From assembly GCF_000699445.3 (NCBI RefSeq), contig NC_067196.1, positions 75,957,864-76,021,863 on the forward strand: 64,000 nt of DNA. The letters run 5' to 3'. The first letter of the stretch is position 1, and each line of letters opens with the position of its first letter. Source of the stretch: Schistosoma haematobium (Eukaryota > Platyhelminthes > Trematoda > Strigeidida > Schistosomatidae). Positions 45,791 to 57,660 of this stretch are shown in pieces. A program made the position numbers and the translations under genes. The notes below the pieces were generated by a model. It worked only from the letters and a program-made list of their open reading frames with translations, was not told the origin of the DNA and did no database searches.

Positions 45791-48514
45791 TAACTTAAAA
45801 TATAAAATAAGTGTCAATATTAACATTTTAATGTTCATGATATAATATTCTTCATTATCTATAAATAATAATTTCCTTATTAATACATATTATTATATCA
45901 ACATATTTAAGTAGTTACTTAAAGTATCAGGAATTTGTATGAATCATACATAGATATCAGTTTACTTATTCTCTCAAATGGTAAAATTTATATTCATACA
46001 ATCATATTCTATAACAACACTATACAATGAATGAAATAGGAGAATTATATTTTCTTTCAGTACTATAAATAAGAATAAGAAGTGAATGAATTACTGGTCA
46101 ATTAGAAAAATAATGATTAATCATTTTAATATTGGACTTGTCAACGCCTATACTTATTATTTATAAATACTACTACTACTAATAATAATAATAAAGAAGG
46201 TAATGATCAATATTTTGAAATCAATACTATTGCACCAGAAATGTAAACATATCATATTCAAGAAGCAAACATGAAAGAAAAATAGTAATATTTAATCTTC
46301 TTAACAAAACGAGTTACAGAATATCTGAATTACTTCTTTTTTTTCGATTAATACATTAAGATAGTGTCGATTTACTATTAGCTTTAAGTGTTCTATTGAT
46401 AATGTGTCAGTTTTAAGATTTGACTAGATTATTAGACGAATATGTATTGGTTTATAGTTGTCCAACCTCTCATAATAATAATAATAATAAAAGGGTAAAA
46501 TTAACAAACTGAGGTATGTAGGTGGGTAAATGAACACTAGAATTATGATTCATACACCTCCACTTTTATAGTAGATATTTTACAGCAGTGAAACAGTACA
46601 ACTTGGTAAAACTCATGAGAATTAGAATAACCTTCATTGAATATTGTCAATTTTACTAACTGATGTACCATCAAATATCAGCTGATAATATTTTGACATT
46701 ATTGGGTTTTCTGAGTCTTATCATTTTGATGTACTGAATTTTATATAGTTTTATATGATACCATCAGTCTAAAATCAATGAAAAATATTAGGCGATCAAT
46801 AGAAATGGTCAATTTTGCTTCCATATATGGTTTAGTAAACTTCTGAATTTGAATTTGACACCACTAAAATTAAAAAAATTGCAACCAAGTCAATAAAGTA
46901 GTTATCCAAGTAAAAAGTAATTAAGTATAGTTACTGACTGATTACTTTATAGTAATCAATAATATGTTTTCTTGCCCTTACTTATAGTTGAATCTAATTG
47001 GTAATGTTCATGATGAAATAGCTGGACTGATCATTTTCACCGATTACTATATGATCACTTTTACTGAAACGCCCTTACCTAATCACTCTAAATAAACATA
47101 TAGACAATTTACCAATAACAAAATATCCAGGACACCAGATAATTTCATAATTCACCTAAGAATAAATACACACTACCTACATTTCTAATAGTCCTACAAA
47201 TTAATTAGTATACAGGCGAAATGCAATACTGATAAGTGGAACAACCTTGACCATATATTTATATATCAATAATATTTCAGGGAACATTGAAAAAACATGG
47301 GTTAATGAACAATCCTTTTGACGACAAACCTCATTTGATATGAACTGTTCACTACCAAAAATCTTCATAACGTTCTCTTATAGCATTATTATAAAAACAT
47401 TACCACCTTAAAGTCTTTAAATTATTTAGTTTCGACAAAAATGCTAAAATTTAGGAATTACTATAGTTTCATAAAATATCCTTCGATGGATAAGGGTGTT
47501 AGGCGGTTAACGGTAGTCGACATGAAACCATTGACTAATGCTTCGTGATTCCTGATATTCATCAGCAAGCCATACCTGTAATATTGAGGGGAATGATGTT
47601 CCCGTTTTACACTGCTTCACAGCCTGAAACAATACAACTGAGCTACTCGGGTAACTAGTGACTTTCTGTAGGAACAAAATATTTACAACTGGTTGATCAG
47701 TGATCAGTGATCAGTATAATGTAAATAGCTGAGTGTTTGATCGCCAGTTAGGGACAAAACGAACATAACATTGATCACCACCCAGTAACTCATCATATAT
47801 GAATAATGTGAATGTTATTTCCAGCCAGAACTGATAATAGTTGAGGAACTAATCAAAAGTAAGATGTTCTGTTTTAATTTGGGAACTTTTCTTATGAAAC
47901 TGAGTTAAGAAAATAATGAACTGGATGAAAAGCTGAAAACGGCATCCAACGCTCTTTTAGGGTATTAGTACAGTTTCATCATCTTGATCGAAACACTTTA
48001 GGTCAGTGACAAGTAAAACAAAAAGCGTAAATAGAAAGTGACAGAAAAATATTAATTCATTCAGTGTTTTTTTACTTTAATGCAAAATAGGTATGGTAGT
48101 TAACTGAGCGATCAATTTGACCTTGAATTGGTTAGTTAAAAATACTGACCTTCTAAGGACATTGAAACAATGAAACTAAAGACTGAACTGAATGATATTA
48201 AGCAAGGAGATAAGCATTAAAGTAAATGAAAACCTAAGAGGAAATATAATTTATCCATAAATGCTTTTCCTCTTAGTCATTAAGAAAGTTCCGTTAAAGC
48301 TTCAGTTGATCAATCAGTCATCTACAACGTAGGACAAGGCACATATATGCATCAATCCAAGTTGCTATACCTCAATAGCACAACAAAATGAACATCAAAT
48401 TCGTAGAAGTAGTTACTTCAATAGTAGTAATATATAAAAGAAAAATTACATATAAGTATATGATACAGAGAGAAAGTATTAGCTCGTAGAAAGAAAGAAA
48501 GGTATTTATTCTCT
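45791..48514. other. AT-rich spacer, hairpin remnants only
   Basis: Near 46935 and 47690-47790 are diverged relatives of the T-SINE palindrome (GATTACT...AGTAATC; GATCAGTGATCAGTGATC; TTGATCACCACCCAGTAACTC). No gene recognised. Confidence 0.5.
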
Positions 48515-48590
48515 GAAGAAGTGGCTCACATTAAGTCGCGAAACGTCAGAAAATCTAGTTTTTCTACTTATTGGGATATTACAAATATAT
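48515..48590 (+). repeat. Retroelement-end module
   Basis: CTGAAGAAGTGGCTCACATT, GTCGCGAAACGTC and CTTATTGGGATATTACAAAT; the reverse complement recurs at 6905-7000. Confidence 0.65.
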
Positions 48591-48980
48591 TATTTATTTA
48601 AAACTCTATTGTTTTCAATATTTCTTTAACTATTATTAACAATACTGAGTGATTTTGATCGAACAGTTTGGTTGACTAAGAAATATGAATCCATGTATGC
48701 TAAATATGAATACTAAGTCTGTGTGACGGAAATATGTAGCTTTTCCCTTAAATCATTTCTGTTTGATAATTTATGCACTACTGATTAGACTGATAAGTTA
48801 CCAACTATAACACGTAATTTAGTCGTTAATTTAAAGCTGATTTATGGGAGATTTATTATTTTCTTTGTATTGCAACTTCTAACTTGTTTACACATTCGGT
48901 TTAGTTACTGGGACAATATTCTACAAAATAAAGATACTTCGTAAAGATAATTTTTTTATCGACCATGTTGTTTAATTATA

Positions 48981-49268
48981 CAGTCTACCTCAGTACAATG
49001 GAAGATGGTCGCGCAACTTCGTGGATTGGTTGAAGTTAGACATTAACACCATTAGATGCCGGCTCAGTGATCCAGTAGGTTAGGCGTTCGCGCGTGAGAC
49101 CGAAGGCCCTGGGTTCGAATCCCGCGAGCGGGATCGTGGGTGCGCACTGCTGGGGAGTCCCACAACTGGACGAAACGGCTGTCCAGTGCTTCCAGATTTC
49201 CAAAGGTGGTCTAACATCAATCGGTTCATGATCTCAGTCAAAAACTGAAAAATCTCCACAACTCCTAA
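48981..49268 (+). mobile_element. H-SINE, plus, 5'-truncated
   Basis: From TCTACCTCAGTACAATGG through A box (GCTCAGTGATCCAGTAGG), perfect B box GGTTCGAATCCCGCG, hammerhead with core CUGGGGA (A6 changed), subfamily-B tail ending CCACAACTCC. Confidence 0.88.
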
Positions 49269-50017
49269 ACTAACAATCGTATTAATAAGTATTTTTACAG
49301 ATAACAATCTATGACCAAATATTTCTTGTAATAAATAAAAGTTACAGAATAATGACATGATAATAGAAAGAAACTAAATGAAAATATCTTGTGAAAGAAG
49401 GGTGTGAAAAACAATTACCTACCTGATGAATATCAAGATCAAATGAGATTTTTTTTTAAAAACATATAGTTATAACAATTTGCAAAATTAGATTTAAGAG
49501 GTTAGGATGATAATAAAATAAAAGATCTAACAAGATTTTCATTGTCCCAGTTTATCTAGATTTAACGATAATTTCTGCTAGGGCTATACGACCAGAGTTG
49601 ACTAGATGTTGAAAACTGCTAAATAATTTCCATTCACCTTTATATAACTATCGAAAATAGTGAGTGCTTGGTTATGTGATCGAATACAGAATGGTTTGGA
49701 TGCGAAGTATAACCTACTTTACAAGGTCACGTAAAATGATAGATATACATTAATGTGAACTGAAGCAACAATTTATACAATACAGCTTTTTAAATAATGA
49801 TTCTTAAATTAATCATGTTATTGCACAATTATCATTGTAATGGATTTTATTTTCAAGCCAATTATTTCAACTGAACATATAGGAAAATTAAATTCACTTA
49901 TCCCATTAAGTGTAATTATCATGATGAATTTTATTTGTTTAAACAAACTATTTATCAGTAAGCAACTGAGTAAGTAGAATTATTCTAGAAATATATAAAG
50001 AAGGGCTGTATGCTTTT
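49269..50017. other. No recognised feature
   Basis: AT-rich spacer. Confidence 0.5.
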
Positions 50018-50570
50018 GTGATTACTCGACATTTACTCTTACAATTTATCAATTCTTTTATATTACCTATTATTCTTTACTGTTCTCCATTATTCTTTCC
50101 CGGGCTTTTGAGGAAAGACTTTGCTGTATTCCGGAGAGTGTTGAAGGCACTTAACAGGGATTGTGATGAATCGTTTGAGGTCATTATTAATAATGATGAG
50201 GATAGACATCTAAAGTTTTGCAAACTCCTGGCAGGTGTTATCTTATTACATAATAAGTATCATCTTCATTCATATCTTTCTCCTTGTATATCTTCTGGTG
50301 AAATGGGATACCAATACATTAAAATCCATGCACGCAAGCAAGTTCTATTATACCCTATCTAGCTAATATACTCTGTGACGAACTGATTGTTAGAGTTGAC
50401 CTAGACAATAGCCTGTATTCTTTAACATGTTTCTACTTGAAAAGTTATACAGATTCAGATCTTTTAGTTACCTTCTTTTCATTCTTTTTGTTTTTGTGAA
50501 AGAAACTTGTTCAAATTCCTTGTGCAGAGAATTCTATATTGTAACAAAATATAATATTGAATAAAGCCAT
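50018..50570 (+). pseudogene. CR1/SR1-like LINE 3' end
   Basis: Open frame 50018-50362 encodes LLLQFINSFILPIILYCSPL, FPGLLRKDFAVFRRVLKALN, then LHSYLSPCISSGEMGYQYIK: the C-terminal thumb-side region of a non-LTR reverse transcriptase. The 3' UTR ends at AATAAAGCC plus a TAATAATAAA-like tail near 50570. 5'-truncated; same family as 3412-3672. Confidence 0.78.
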
Positions 50571-50604
50571 TAATAATAAAATGATAATAATAATATGTAC
50601 TAGA

Positions 50605-50945
50605 TTCACTTGGTGTTGTTTTACTTGTAACTTCCCATTGTTATTTAGAACTGCGAGTGATCAGTCTTATGTTGGCATATATGCATACTGTGAGGATTGC
50701 CTTGATATAGCCTTAAGTCACAAGCTTTTTCCTAAGCAAAGATGAATAGTGGCTAGCAGTGGAATCCAGGACGCGCATATAGTCCTATTTGAGACTTATC
50801 AGCTGGATGTACCTGCATCTTAGAGTTGATGTTCACTCCGGAACTAAAACTTAGCACCTCAATACCAGTTGACGAGTCCTAAATAGGATGAAACGTGCGT
50901 CCTGCATTACACTTCTAGCCACTATTCATCTTTGCTTAATATATA
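50605..50945 (-). mobile_element. SMalpha SINE, minus, with inverted ribozyme module at its 5' end
   Basis: Minus unit: tail at 50607-50740, hammerhead 50809-50763 (core CUGAUAA and UAUA for GAAA, dead), decayed B box near 50850. From about 50865 the strand switches: GTTGACGAGTCCTAAATAGG and the tail TCTAGCCACTATTCATCTTTG run on plus to 50940, mirroring 50737-50757. Confidence 0.85.
50863..50909 (+). ncRNA. SMalpha hammerhead in the inverted module
   Basis: CCAG, core UUGACGA (50869-50875; C3 changed to U), GTCC...GGAT, GAAA (50890-50893), cleavage after C at 50901, then CTGC. Better preserved than the one in the main body of the same element. Confidence 0.65.
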
Positions 50946-52439
50946 AAAGAGGTAAACTTTTTTAAGTCAATAAAATGGTTGAAATCAGAAAATTGAACCA
51001 TATTGAATTACTATTATTATTATTAATCTAAGTTTAAATGCGAACTAATCTTCAATTAAGCACTCTTTTTACATGATTTAAATCGAATATTTCTGTCAAA
51101 TTGTTCAATATTTAATTGTTTATGATGATTATACATAAAAAGGAAAGTAGAGAGAAACGTTTATTAATTGATTAACTTGAATAACGTGATATCATGATAA
51201 ATTGTAGTTGACGTTATATAACTGAAAATATATATTACCAAGTTTTTATTTGATTTTAACATTTTCATAGCTTAATGTACAGTTTAGTGATTAGTTTCAA
51301 TAGTTATGGTACATTGACTAGACAATGACGTTTACTCAATTATCTTTATTCACGTAGTATAATATGTTACATAATAAAACTACTCAACATTTTATGCGCA
51401 CTTTATAACCGACTAAAAGAATTCAATTCATAATGTGAATGAAATATTATCTCATTCATTGGTACCTAACAGTTAGTTTGAACATAATTATCCTTTTTCT
51501 ATTTGGTAGTACTTTACAATATACATCGTGAACATCTCTGACTAATGGAAAGACATGAAATAATCACACTATATATATATATATATATATATATAGGTAG
51601 GCAGACAGGTAGGTAGGTAGGTAGACAGGCAGATAGATAGACAGATAGACAGAACCAAGCCGAATTTTTAACCAACAATGTACATCTGTTTTATCAGTAA
51701 TTCATGCCAAACCTTGACAATTAGCGTACGCCCGAGAGTATCACTTATCATTTGGCGTGTGTCTGAGTGACCTGACGTATTACCCTTCCTTCCTGAAGAA
51801 AAGGTTTGGCTTTATGGATTCAGCTCTAGGAATTAAAGTCAGGAGTAAATCAACTAATCTGATGTTAAAATGAGTTTATCGCCATTCTGATCGCATATTC
51901 TCTACATAAGTGAACAAAACTTTCACGTTTACCGACCATTTTACAATGATGTATATGTACATCAAAAATTCTTCTTACGTAAGATGAACTAGCCGTAATA
52001 TTTCGTCCTCAATTTTACATGGCCTACATGCTAATAAATGCACAAATTACTTGATAAGTTTGAATAGTTTATGAGAAAACAACCCATAATGAAAAATAAT
52101 AAGAAAAATGGGATGGAATCTGAAATTGTTCATAGTTAAAATACTGGGATAAACTAGAGAGAGTTGACCAAAATTAAATTTATCCACTAGTTGTGCAATT
52201 ATGAAGTGATCATTTCGGGAGAATACAATATGTGGACAGAATAAATTAGTTAGGTAATTTATTAGGACAAATATAACGATAAACACAGACAAATATGGAA
52301 TTACAACAAGTTGGAGATCAATAAAATAAAGAGTAAAAGTTTATAATGTATTAAACAACAGAAATTGAACATATTAAGTGAATTGCTTTGATGGTAGATT
52401 GATTTAAAATTAGATGAAAACCAGTATGGCGATTTGTTG
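50946..52439. other. Spacer with simple repeats
   Basis: (AT)n at 51569-51595 followed by GTAG/GACA/GATA tetramers at 51596-51652; otherwise AT-rich with nothing recognised. Confidence 0.6.
51569..51652. repeat. Compound microsatellite (AT)n-(GTAG)n-(GACA/GATA)n
   Basis: Direct reading of the tract. Confidence 0.95.
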
Positions 52440-52446
52440 GATTAAT

Positions 52447-52660
52447 GAGTTGAACTAAGCTAGACCACCATTGAAAACCTGGAAACACTGGACGACCATT
52501 TCGTCCTAGTATGGGGCTCCTCAGTAGTGCGAATCCATGATCCTGGATCAGAGTCCCGCATGTGGGATCTTGGATGCTCATTGCTAAGAAGTCCAGTACT
52601 AGGAAGAAACGGCCGTCCAGTGCTCTCAGGTTTTCAATGGTGGCCTAGCTTAAATTAAAA
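52447..52660. mobile_element. H-SINE, two halves head to head
   Basis: 52455-52533 is minus tail plus hammerhead (core CUGAGGA, GAAA; stem I with a mismatch). 52534-52655 is plus B-box remnant, decayed hammerhead and tail. The A box and 5' part are missing, so the locus is essentially a palindrome of two 3' modules. Confidence 0.85.
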
Positions 52661-53933
52661 TGACAATGAAATGTTTTCACTAGAAATTACAGTATATGCG
52701 TGTCGATAAATAAGTTAACGAATTAATTGTAATCAGTTTTCATATTTATAAATTTTTCTCAACCTACTACTTGTTATACTTTCAGCTTGAAGTTATACAG
52801 TGTCAATGGATTTCAATTATTGAATCATATGTTTTATAACTATTAGTTAATGAAATAAATTTTAAGGTGATTGAGATACGTGTTAAGTGTATTTAACTTC
52901 CGCCTATCCTGACATGTGGTGATAACTGACAAAATAGTAAGTTGAAAGAAAGCTATAGACTGACAGCTTAAGACATGACATCATTTCAAAATATGATTAA
53001 TGATCAATTTAGGCCATGTTAACTGCTTTGAGAAATAACTGTAATCTATGATTAGAGAAATCAAATGACAGCTCATCGGCAGTCGTTTGGTGCATTTGCC
53101 TTCAATCTGACTTATCTTAGATGTATGAGTTAAGTCCCATTCATGACCTCTCATTTTTCGAGTAATTTTTTTAGCTCTATTTCCCGTATCTAGATGTCTA
53201 TTACTTTTCTGTCTTTTTTACTTTCTAGGTCTTTTAACTGATGCAATTTATGGAATTTCGGACAAGTACTTATTCATAACTGGACTTTAGCTTATTGTGA
53301 CTAACTATGTAAAACAGCAAACTACTTAAAATACTTCGGATCTTGATTTACAGACTTCCAGATTAAATGATATATTTGCTATGAAGTAGGGGGTTGTGAT
53401 TCGTGTATTTGGAAAATAATTTTGGCAACTGATGTTAACCACTTATCAACGAAAACGTTTCTATGTTTCTAAATATTGATCTAATTATTTCATAGACTTC
53501 TGTTGTGTGAAGGGATACGGAGTTTCTGGTACTAAATAATTAATATTACTAAATTCAGACGTTTACAAGTATAGATCGAAATTAGCAGCAGTAATGAAGA
53601 TCAGTTTCTTTATTTATGCTCCCCATATTTTTGACACTTAAAGTTTTTTTCATGTGCTTCGTCCATACGTTCCTTTCAGTCACTTACTGCTACTGATATT
53701 ATTTTATGTATTTATTTGATGTTCAGTATAGTTCCTGTGCAACATTGACTTTAAATTTCTAATAAGGCAGTGTTTCTTGGTTGAATTAACTTTCAATAAT
53801 GGTTATTTGATCAAATATTACTTTATATCCACTAAGCCTTTATGTTCGTTAATAAACTATGTTTCAATATCGATTTGAAGTGTAGAGTACTAAAACGTAC
53901 TACATAAAATAGTGGAATAACTAATTTTAGTGG

Positions 53934-54037
53934 AGTTTTGTTCTCTGAGCTGGATAGTTTGGTCATGGAGGTTTTATCGTTATTCTGAAAGACAACATCA
54001 GAACAAAATTCAGGGACTTGAATTCTACCTGAGTAGT
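53934..54037 (-). mobile_element. Penelope-like element terminal fragment
   Basis: Plus text GTTTTGTTCTCTGAGCTGGA ... AACAACATC is the reverse complement of 2385-2475. About 100 bases, directly abutting a T-SINE. Confidence 0.8.
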
Positions 54038-54190
54038 TGGTTAGTGGTTGGAGGGAATCTCGGATACAGTTCTCGTGCTATTTGGTACCCGTCTCCAAAG
54101 TATAACTGATACTCCATGTGGGATTCGAACTAGCATCACGGAGCTTCACTATCTGAGACATTAGCACTGAACTATTTGAGAGGGCACAGG
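54038..54190 (-). mobile_element. T-SINE, minus
   Basis: Minus: GTGCCCTCTCAAATAGTTCA, AGTTCGAATCCCACATGG (B box), then GTACCAAATAGCACGAGAAC and CTCCAACCACTAACCAAC. Diverged but colinear with 42480-42660. Confidence 0.72.
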
Positions 54191-54214
54191 ACCCTTGTAA
54201 TACTGAGATGCTAA

Positions 54215-55441
54215 CAACTGATTGGTCACTAAATAATCATCAATGTTATATTTTCCTGGTATTCATCGAGTTCTATCCACTAAGCTTCATCTAAATATAG
54301 TGGACTTGATCTTGAGTCTCTTGGACTAGTGGCCACATTACACCTTGATCGATAGAGTTTGATCAGTACTAAGGTGCTGAACTAACCTGAAATTGATCAC
54401 TCGATAGTAATCAGTTAACTTTAGATTCTGAAATTCATTTTAATTCAAAAGATTTTCTCAGTAAATCAGAAGTCTACATTTCACGTTTCTACACTATGCA
54501 AATCAAATCAGGGTATGATTAGAATTGCTTTCTTTTTCATTGTCACAGGGTGATATCAATCAATAGATAGTAAACTAGTAATAAACAGGATAAACAGTAT
54601 TACAAAACACAATGTACGCCACCATTGGTAACTTGATAATCATATGATGACCATAAACGCAATCAAAATATCTTGCTGAGAAAATGTTTGATTAGGGATA
54701 CATGATGATCTTTAATTGTGTAAATCACGATGAAAAATTGTATTCTTCATTAATGATAATGTAGACCAGATATTCTTGGTGAATTAAAGAGATTGAGAGA
54801 AACCTTTCTATTCGATATTTTAAATGAATAATTAAAATGTGCGTAGAAAATTCGAGTTTAGTATATATCTAGGCAACAACCACAACACTAGGAATCATTT
54901 AAGAGTCACTAGATGAAGATCCGAAACACAAACATACATCCTGAATACACAAAGTTATGTTTAAACATTCATGTTGTAGGCTGAATTTTAAAATAGAAAC
55001 CTGGGAATAATTGAAGAAACACTAGTATAGAAGTTTAATCTTAAAACTGAAATAACCTAATACTTATATTGGTAACTCATGCATTACAATTGATGAAGAA
55101 AAAAACAAAACAACAACAACAAAAATATCACAGTCAAAAGAATAAGATATCATAATTATGACATGTCTAATTCAGAGTGATTCATGTAGAAATAGTTCTA
55201 CCATTGGAATAACATAATTGTATATGTATACACTTGTAAGCTCACTTTAGCTGTATAATTACAACAATCTAATAAATGATTAAAAAAAAAGAAATAAGGT
55301 TGGATGATTTTTATTGATTTATTGATTTTCGCATGAATGATGTAGTAAATGTTTCTCTTTAAATCGACAATACTATTACATTTATTATGATTGATAAATT
55401 TTATGCAGGACAACCAATTCTCCCCCTCTCTCTCTCCCTTT

Positions 55442-55478
<37 letters not shown>

Positions 55479-55686
55479 TTAGAGATAATGTTGTTCGATA
55501 AATAGATTCTAGTTATTGTCTACGAAAATAAAAAGTTAACATTTTTCGTCATAATATAAATGTGATGTCTATAGAGACAGCTGACCATCACGTGCCATAT
55601 TATTTGTGTATTTATTTATGTAATCTCATTGTAAATGAATGTTTACGTAAAGGAATGAATACATATATTCCATTTGATTGGATAGT

Positions 55687-55745
<59 letters not shown>

Positions 55746-56284
55746 GTGGTATGAATTTCGTTACATATAGAATACCTTTCAATAGAGTTATAGAGTTTAA
55801 CCTTCTTTCTCCTTCAAGTTAATTGATTTAGTGTATGAATTATATTACCCTTAAAAATCAGAAGTAATTAAATAAATTAATCATTAGATTATACAACGTC
55901 TTGGAAGTACAATGAGCATGATAGATTATTTCACTTTATAATCAAATATTAAAATATAATAAAGAATATTACTAATAGTTTTCTCTGTTATCTGATACTA
56001 TTATTAAACTAGAAACTAGAAGATCTGTAGTAATGATTAAATCAACAATTTCATAATCATATACTAACTGATTATTAAGTATTTGTGATTGGAAATTAAT
56101 CATCCTTATCATGATAGTCAATATTGATTTACTTAACGCATTCATATACATGTAAATGTCACTTGTAAAATATTATAGTATAATAAATATATCAAAAGTA
56201 TCAATGAATTATTTATATCAATGTTTAAAGAAATGAAAACATTTATGTTCACTTGAAAAGAACACGGGAATATTTGATAAGGTT
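54215..56284. other. AT-rich spacer with palindrome relics and microsatellites
   Basis: T-SINE-type palindromes near 54215-54240 and 54391-54411; (CT)n and (AT)n at 55420-55475; a long (TA)n at 55691-55744. No gene recognised; open frames across the TA tract are artefacts. Confidence 0.6.
55691..55744. repeat. (TA)n microsatellite
   Basis: 54 bases of alternating TA. Confidence 0.97.
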
Positions 56285-56820
56285 GCTTTATTTATTTTAT
56301 TTATTTATTTGAACACATAAATATTGGTACAAGAGGGCACCAAATATATATGCGCCACACAAAACAATGAGAAATCAAAGAGAAGAAAAAGAACAATAAC
56401 GAACAGATTAGTGTAAGGCAGTGTAATAGTAATAGTAATAATAATAATAATGGGGGAAACGGAAAGGTACAATCAGAAGAAATCTTTCAGTTAAGGAAGA
56501 AACAACCACTTTTTATGAAGAAAGTAAAAGAAGGTTATAGCAGGATCGCCACTGGCTCCCATTCTGAGCCATATTTGATAACGTCTCTAGCTACTGTGTC
56601 ACACCATATCTCGGACCCCAGCCAGGGAGTCGTGAAGGACCAACACAAGCCAGTCCTTTGCAGCTTTCTTTCATGCCACGACACCATGTCATGCACTGAC
56701 CACCTCTCCGCTTTCTCCAACCAGTCGCAGAGTCGGCAAATAATGCACGACGTGGAATTCTCTGGGACTACATTCGCAGAACATGTCCAAGCCACCGAAG
56801 TCGGTGTTTCAAGATGGTGA
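56285..56820 (-). pseudogene. Non-LTR retroelement 3' fragment
   Basis: Minus frame 56795-56535 reads AWTCSANVVPENSTSCIICR, CDWLEKAERWSVHDMVSWHE, then WLGSEIWCDTVARDVIKYGS, Cys/Trp-rich, ending at a stop; followed on the minus strand by an A-rich region and an end with TATTTATGTGTTCAAATAAA shared with 17450-17520. Reads as the C-terminus of a LINE ORF; the exact family is not recognised. The plus-strand frame over the same bases is its shadow. Confidence 0.6.
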
Positions 56821-57029
56821 CACCAATTGCTAAATTAAATGAACAACCTTCGCTATAGATTTGACAGTCAAAAGACACTTTTTAATTTTCAATCAATCTG
56901 CCGGTGGATTTAAACCCTAATGAAAATTATCAAGTTATATAGAATATTGAAAAGCCACACATTTACATAATAATAGTAGCAAATTATTTTTATTGAGTGC
57001 TGAATAACATATGTTGATATGTAGATAAT

Positions 57030-57335
57030 TAAGTTTCAATAGTTGGGGTTATGAGTCAGTTGAAGCTAGACCATCATGGAAAACCTGGAAACACTAGAAG
57101 GCCATTTCGTCTTATTGTGGGACTCCTCAGTAGTGCGCACCCACGACCCTGCTTCGCGAGATTCTAGCCCAGGACCTATCAATCTCGTGCGTGAGCGCCT
57201 AACCACTAGACCACTGAGTCGGCTGGTATCCAATAGCGTTAATGTCTAACTTCAACTAATCCACGAAATTGAGCCACACATCCACCATTGTCATCAGTGA
57301 GTTACTATCTCACAACAGACCCGGTTGAACTCACA
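57030..57335 (-). mobile_element. H-SINE, minus, 5' end slightly truncated
   Basis: Subfamily-A tail, hammerhead, B box decayed (GGCTAGAATC), A box ACTCAGTGGTCTAGTGG, and the 5' region to GAGTTCAACCGGGTCTGTTG. Confidence 0.87.
57091..57136 (-). ncRNA. H-SINE hammerhead, covariant stem I
   Basis: GCACTA (57136-57131), intact core CTGAGGA (57130-57124), GAAA, TTC, then TAGTGT: stem I pairs throughout with one G-U. Stem III has a U-U at 15.2/16.2. Confidence 0.72.
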
Positions 57336-57504
57336 AGAAAAAAATGTTCTGGGTTCCAAGTAAATACATAAAACCTATCTACACAGTATATGTATATGAT
57401 TGAATTTTCCCACTGCTGACATTAAGAATTACAACTAGTTTCTCTTGATATGTACACATCTTGAATGAGTTACTTCGATATCGCTTTTATTTAAGTCTTA
57501 GTAT

Positions 57505-57660
57505 GTTTGGATAATAGCTAGTAGTGGAATCTAGGACAAAAATTTCGTCCTATTAAGGATTTGTCAGGTTGATGTACTTAGATTTCAGTGTCTATCCATA
57601 TTGAGACTGGAACTCAGTATTGGTATTTTCATATGTTTATACACTGTCCATTAAGCTAGA
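57505..57660 (-). mobile_element. SMalpha SINE, minus, decayed
   Basis: Minus: AGCTTAATGGACAGTG (A-box area), ACTGAGTTCCAGTCTC (B-box area), ATCAACCTGACAAATCC and TAGGACGAAATTTTTGTCC (dead hammerhead, core CUGACAA), TAGATTCCACTACTAGC. Confidence 0.75.

Noticed and set aside
51596..51652. CRISPR-like or satellite array
   Set aside because: Only a tetranucleotide microsatellite; no repeat-spacer structure anywhere in the window, as expected for a eukaryote.
55198..55822. Open frames crossing the (TA)n tracts with YIYIYI runs
   Set aside because: Low-complexity translation of a microsatellite.
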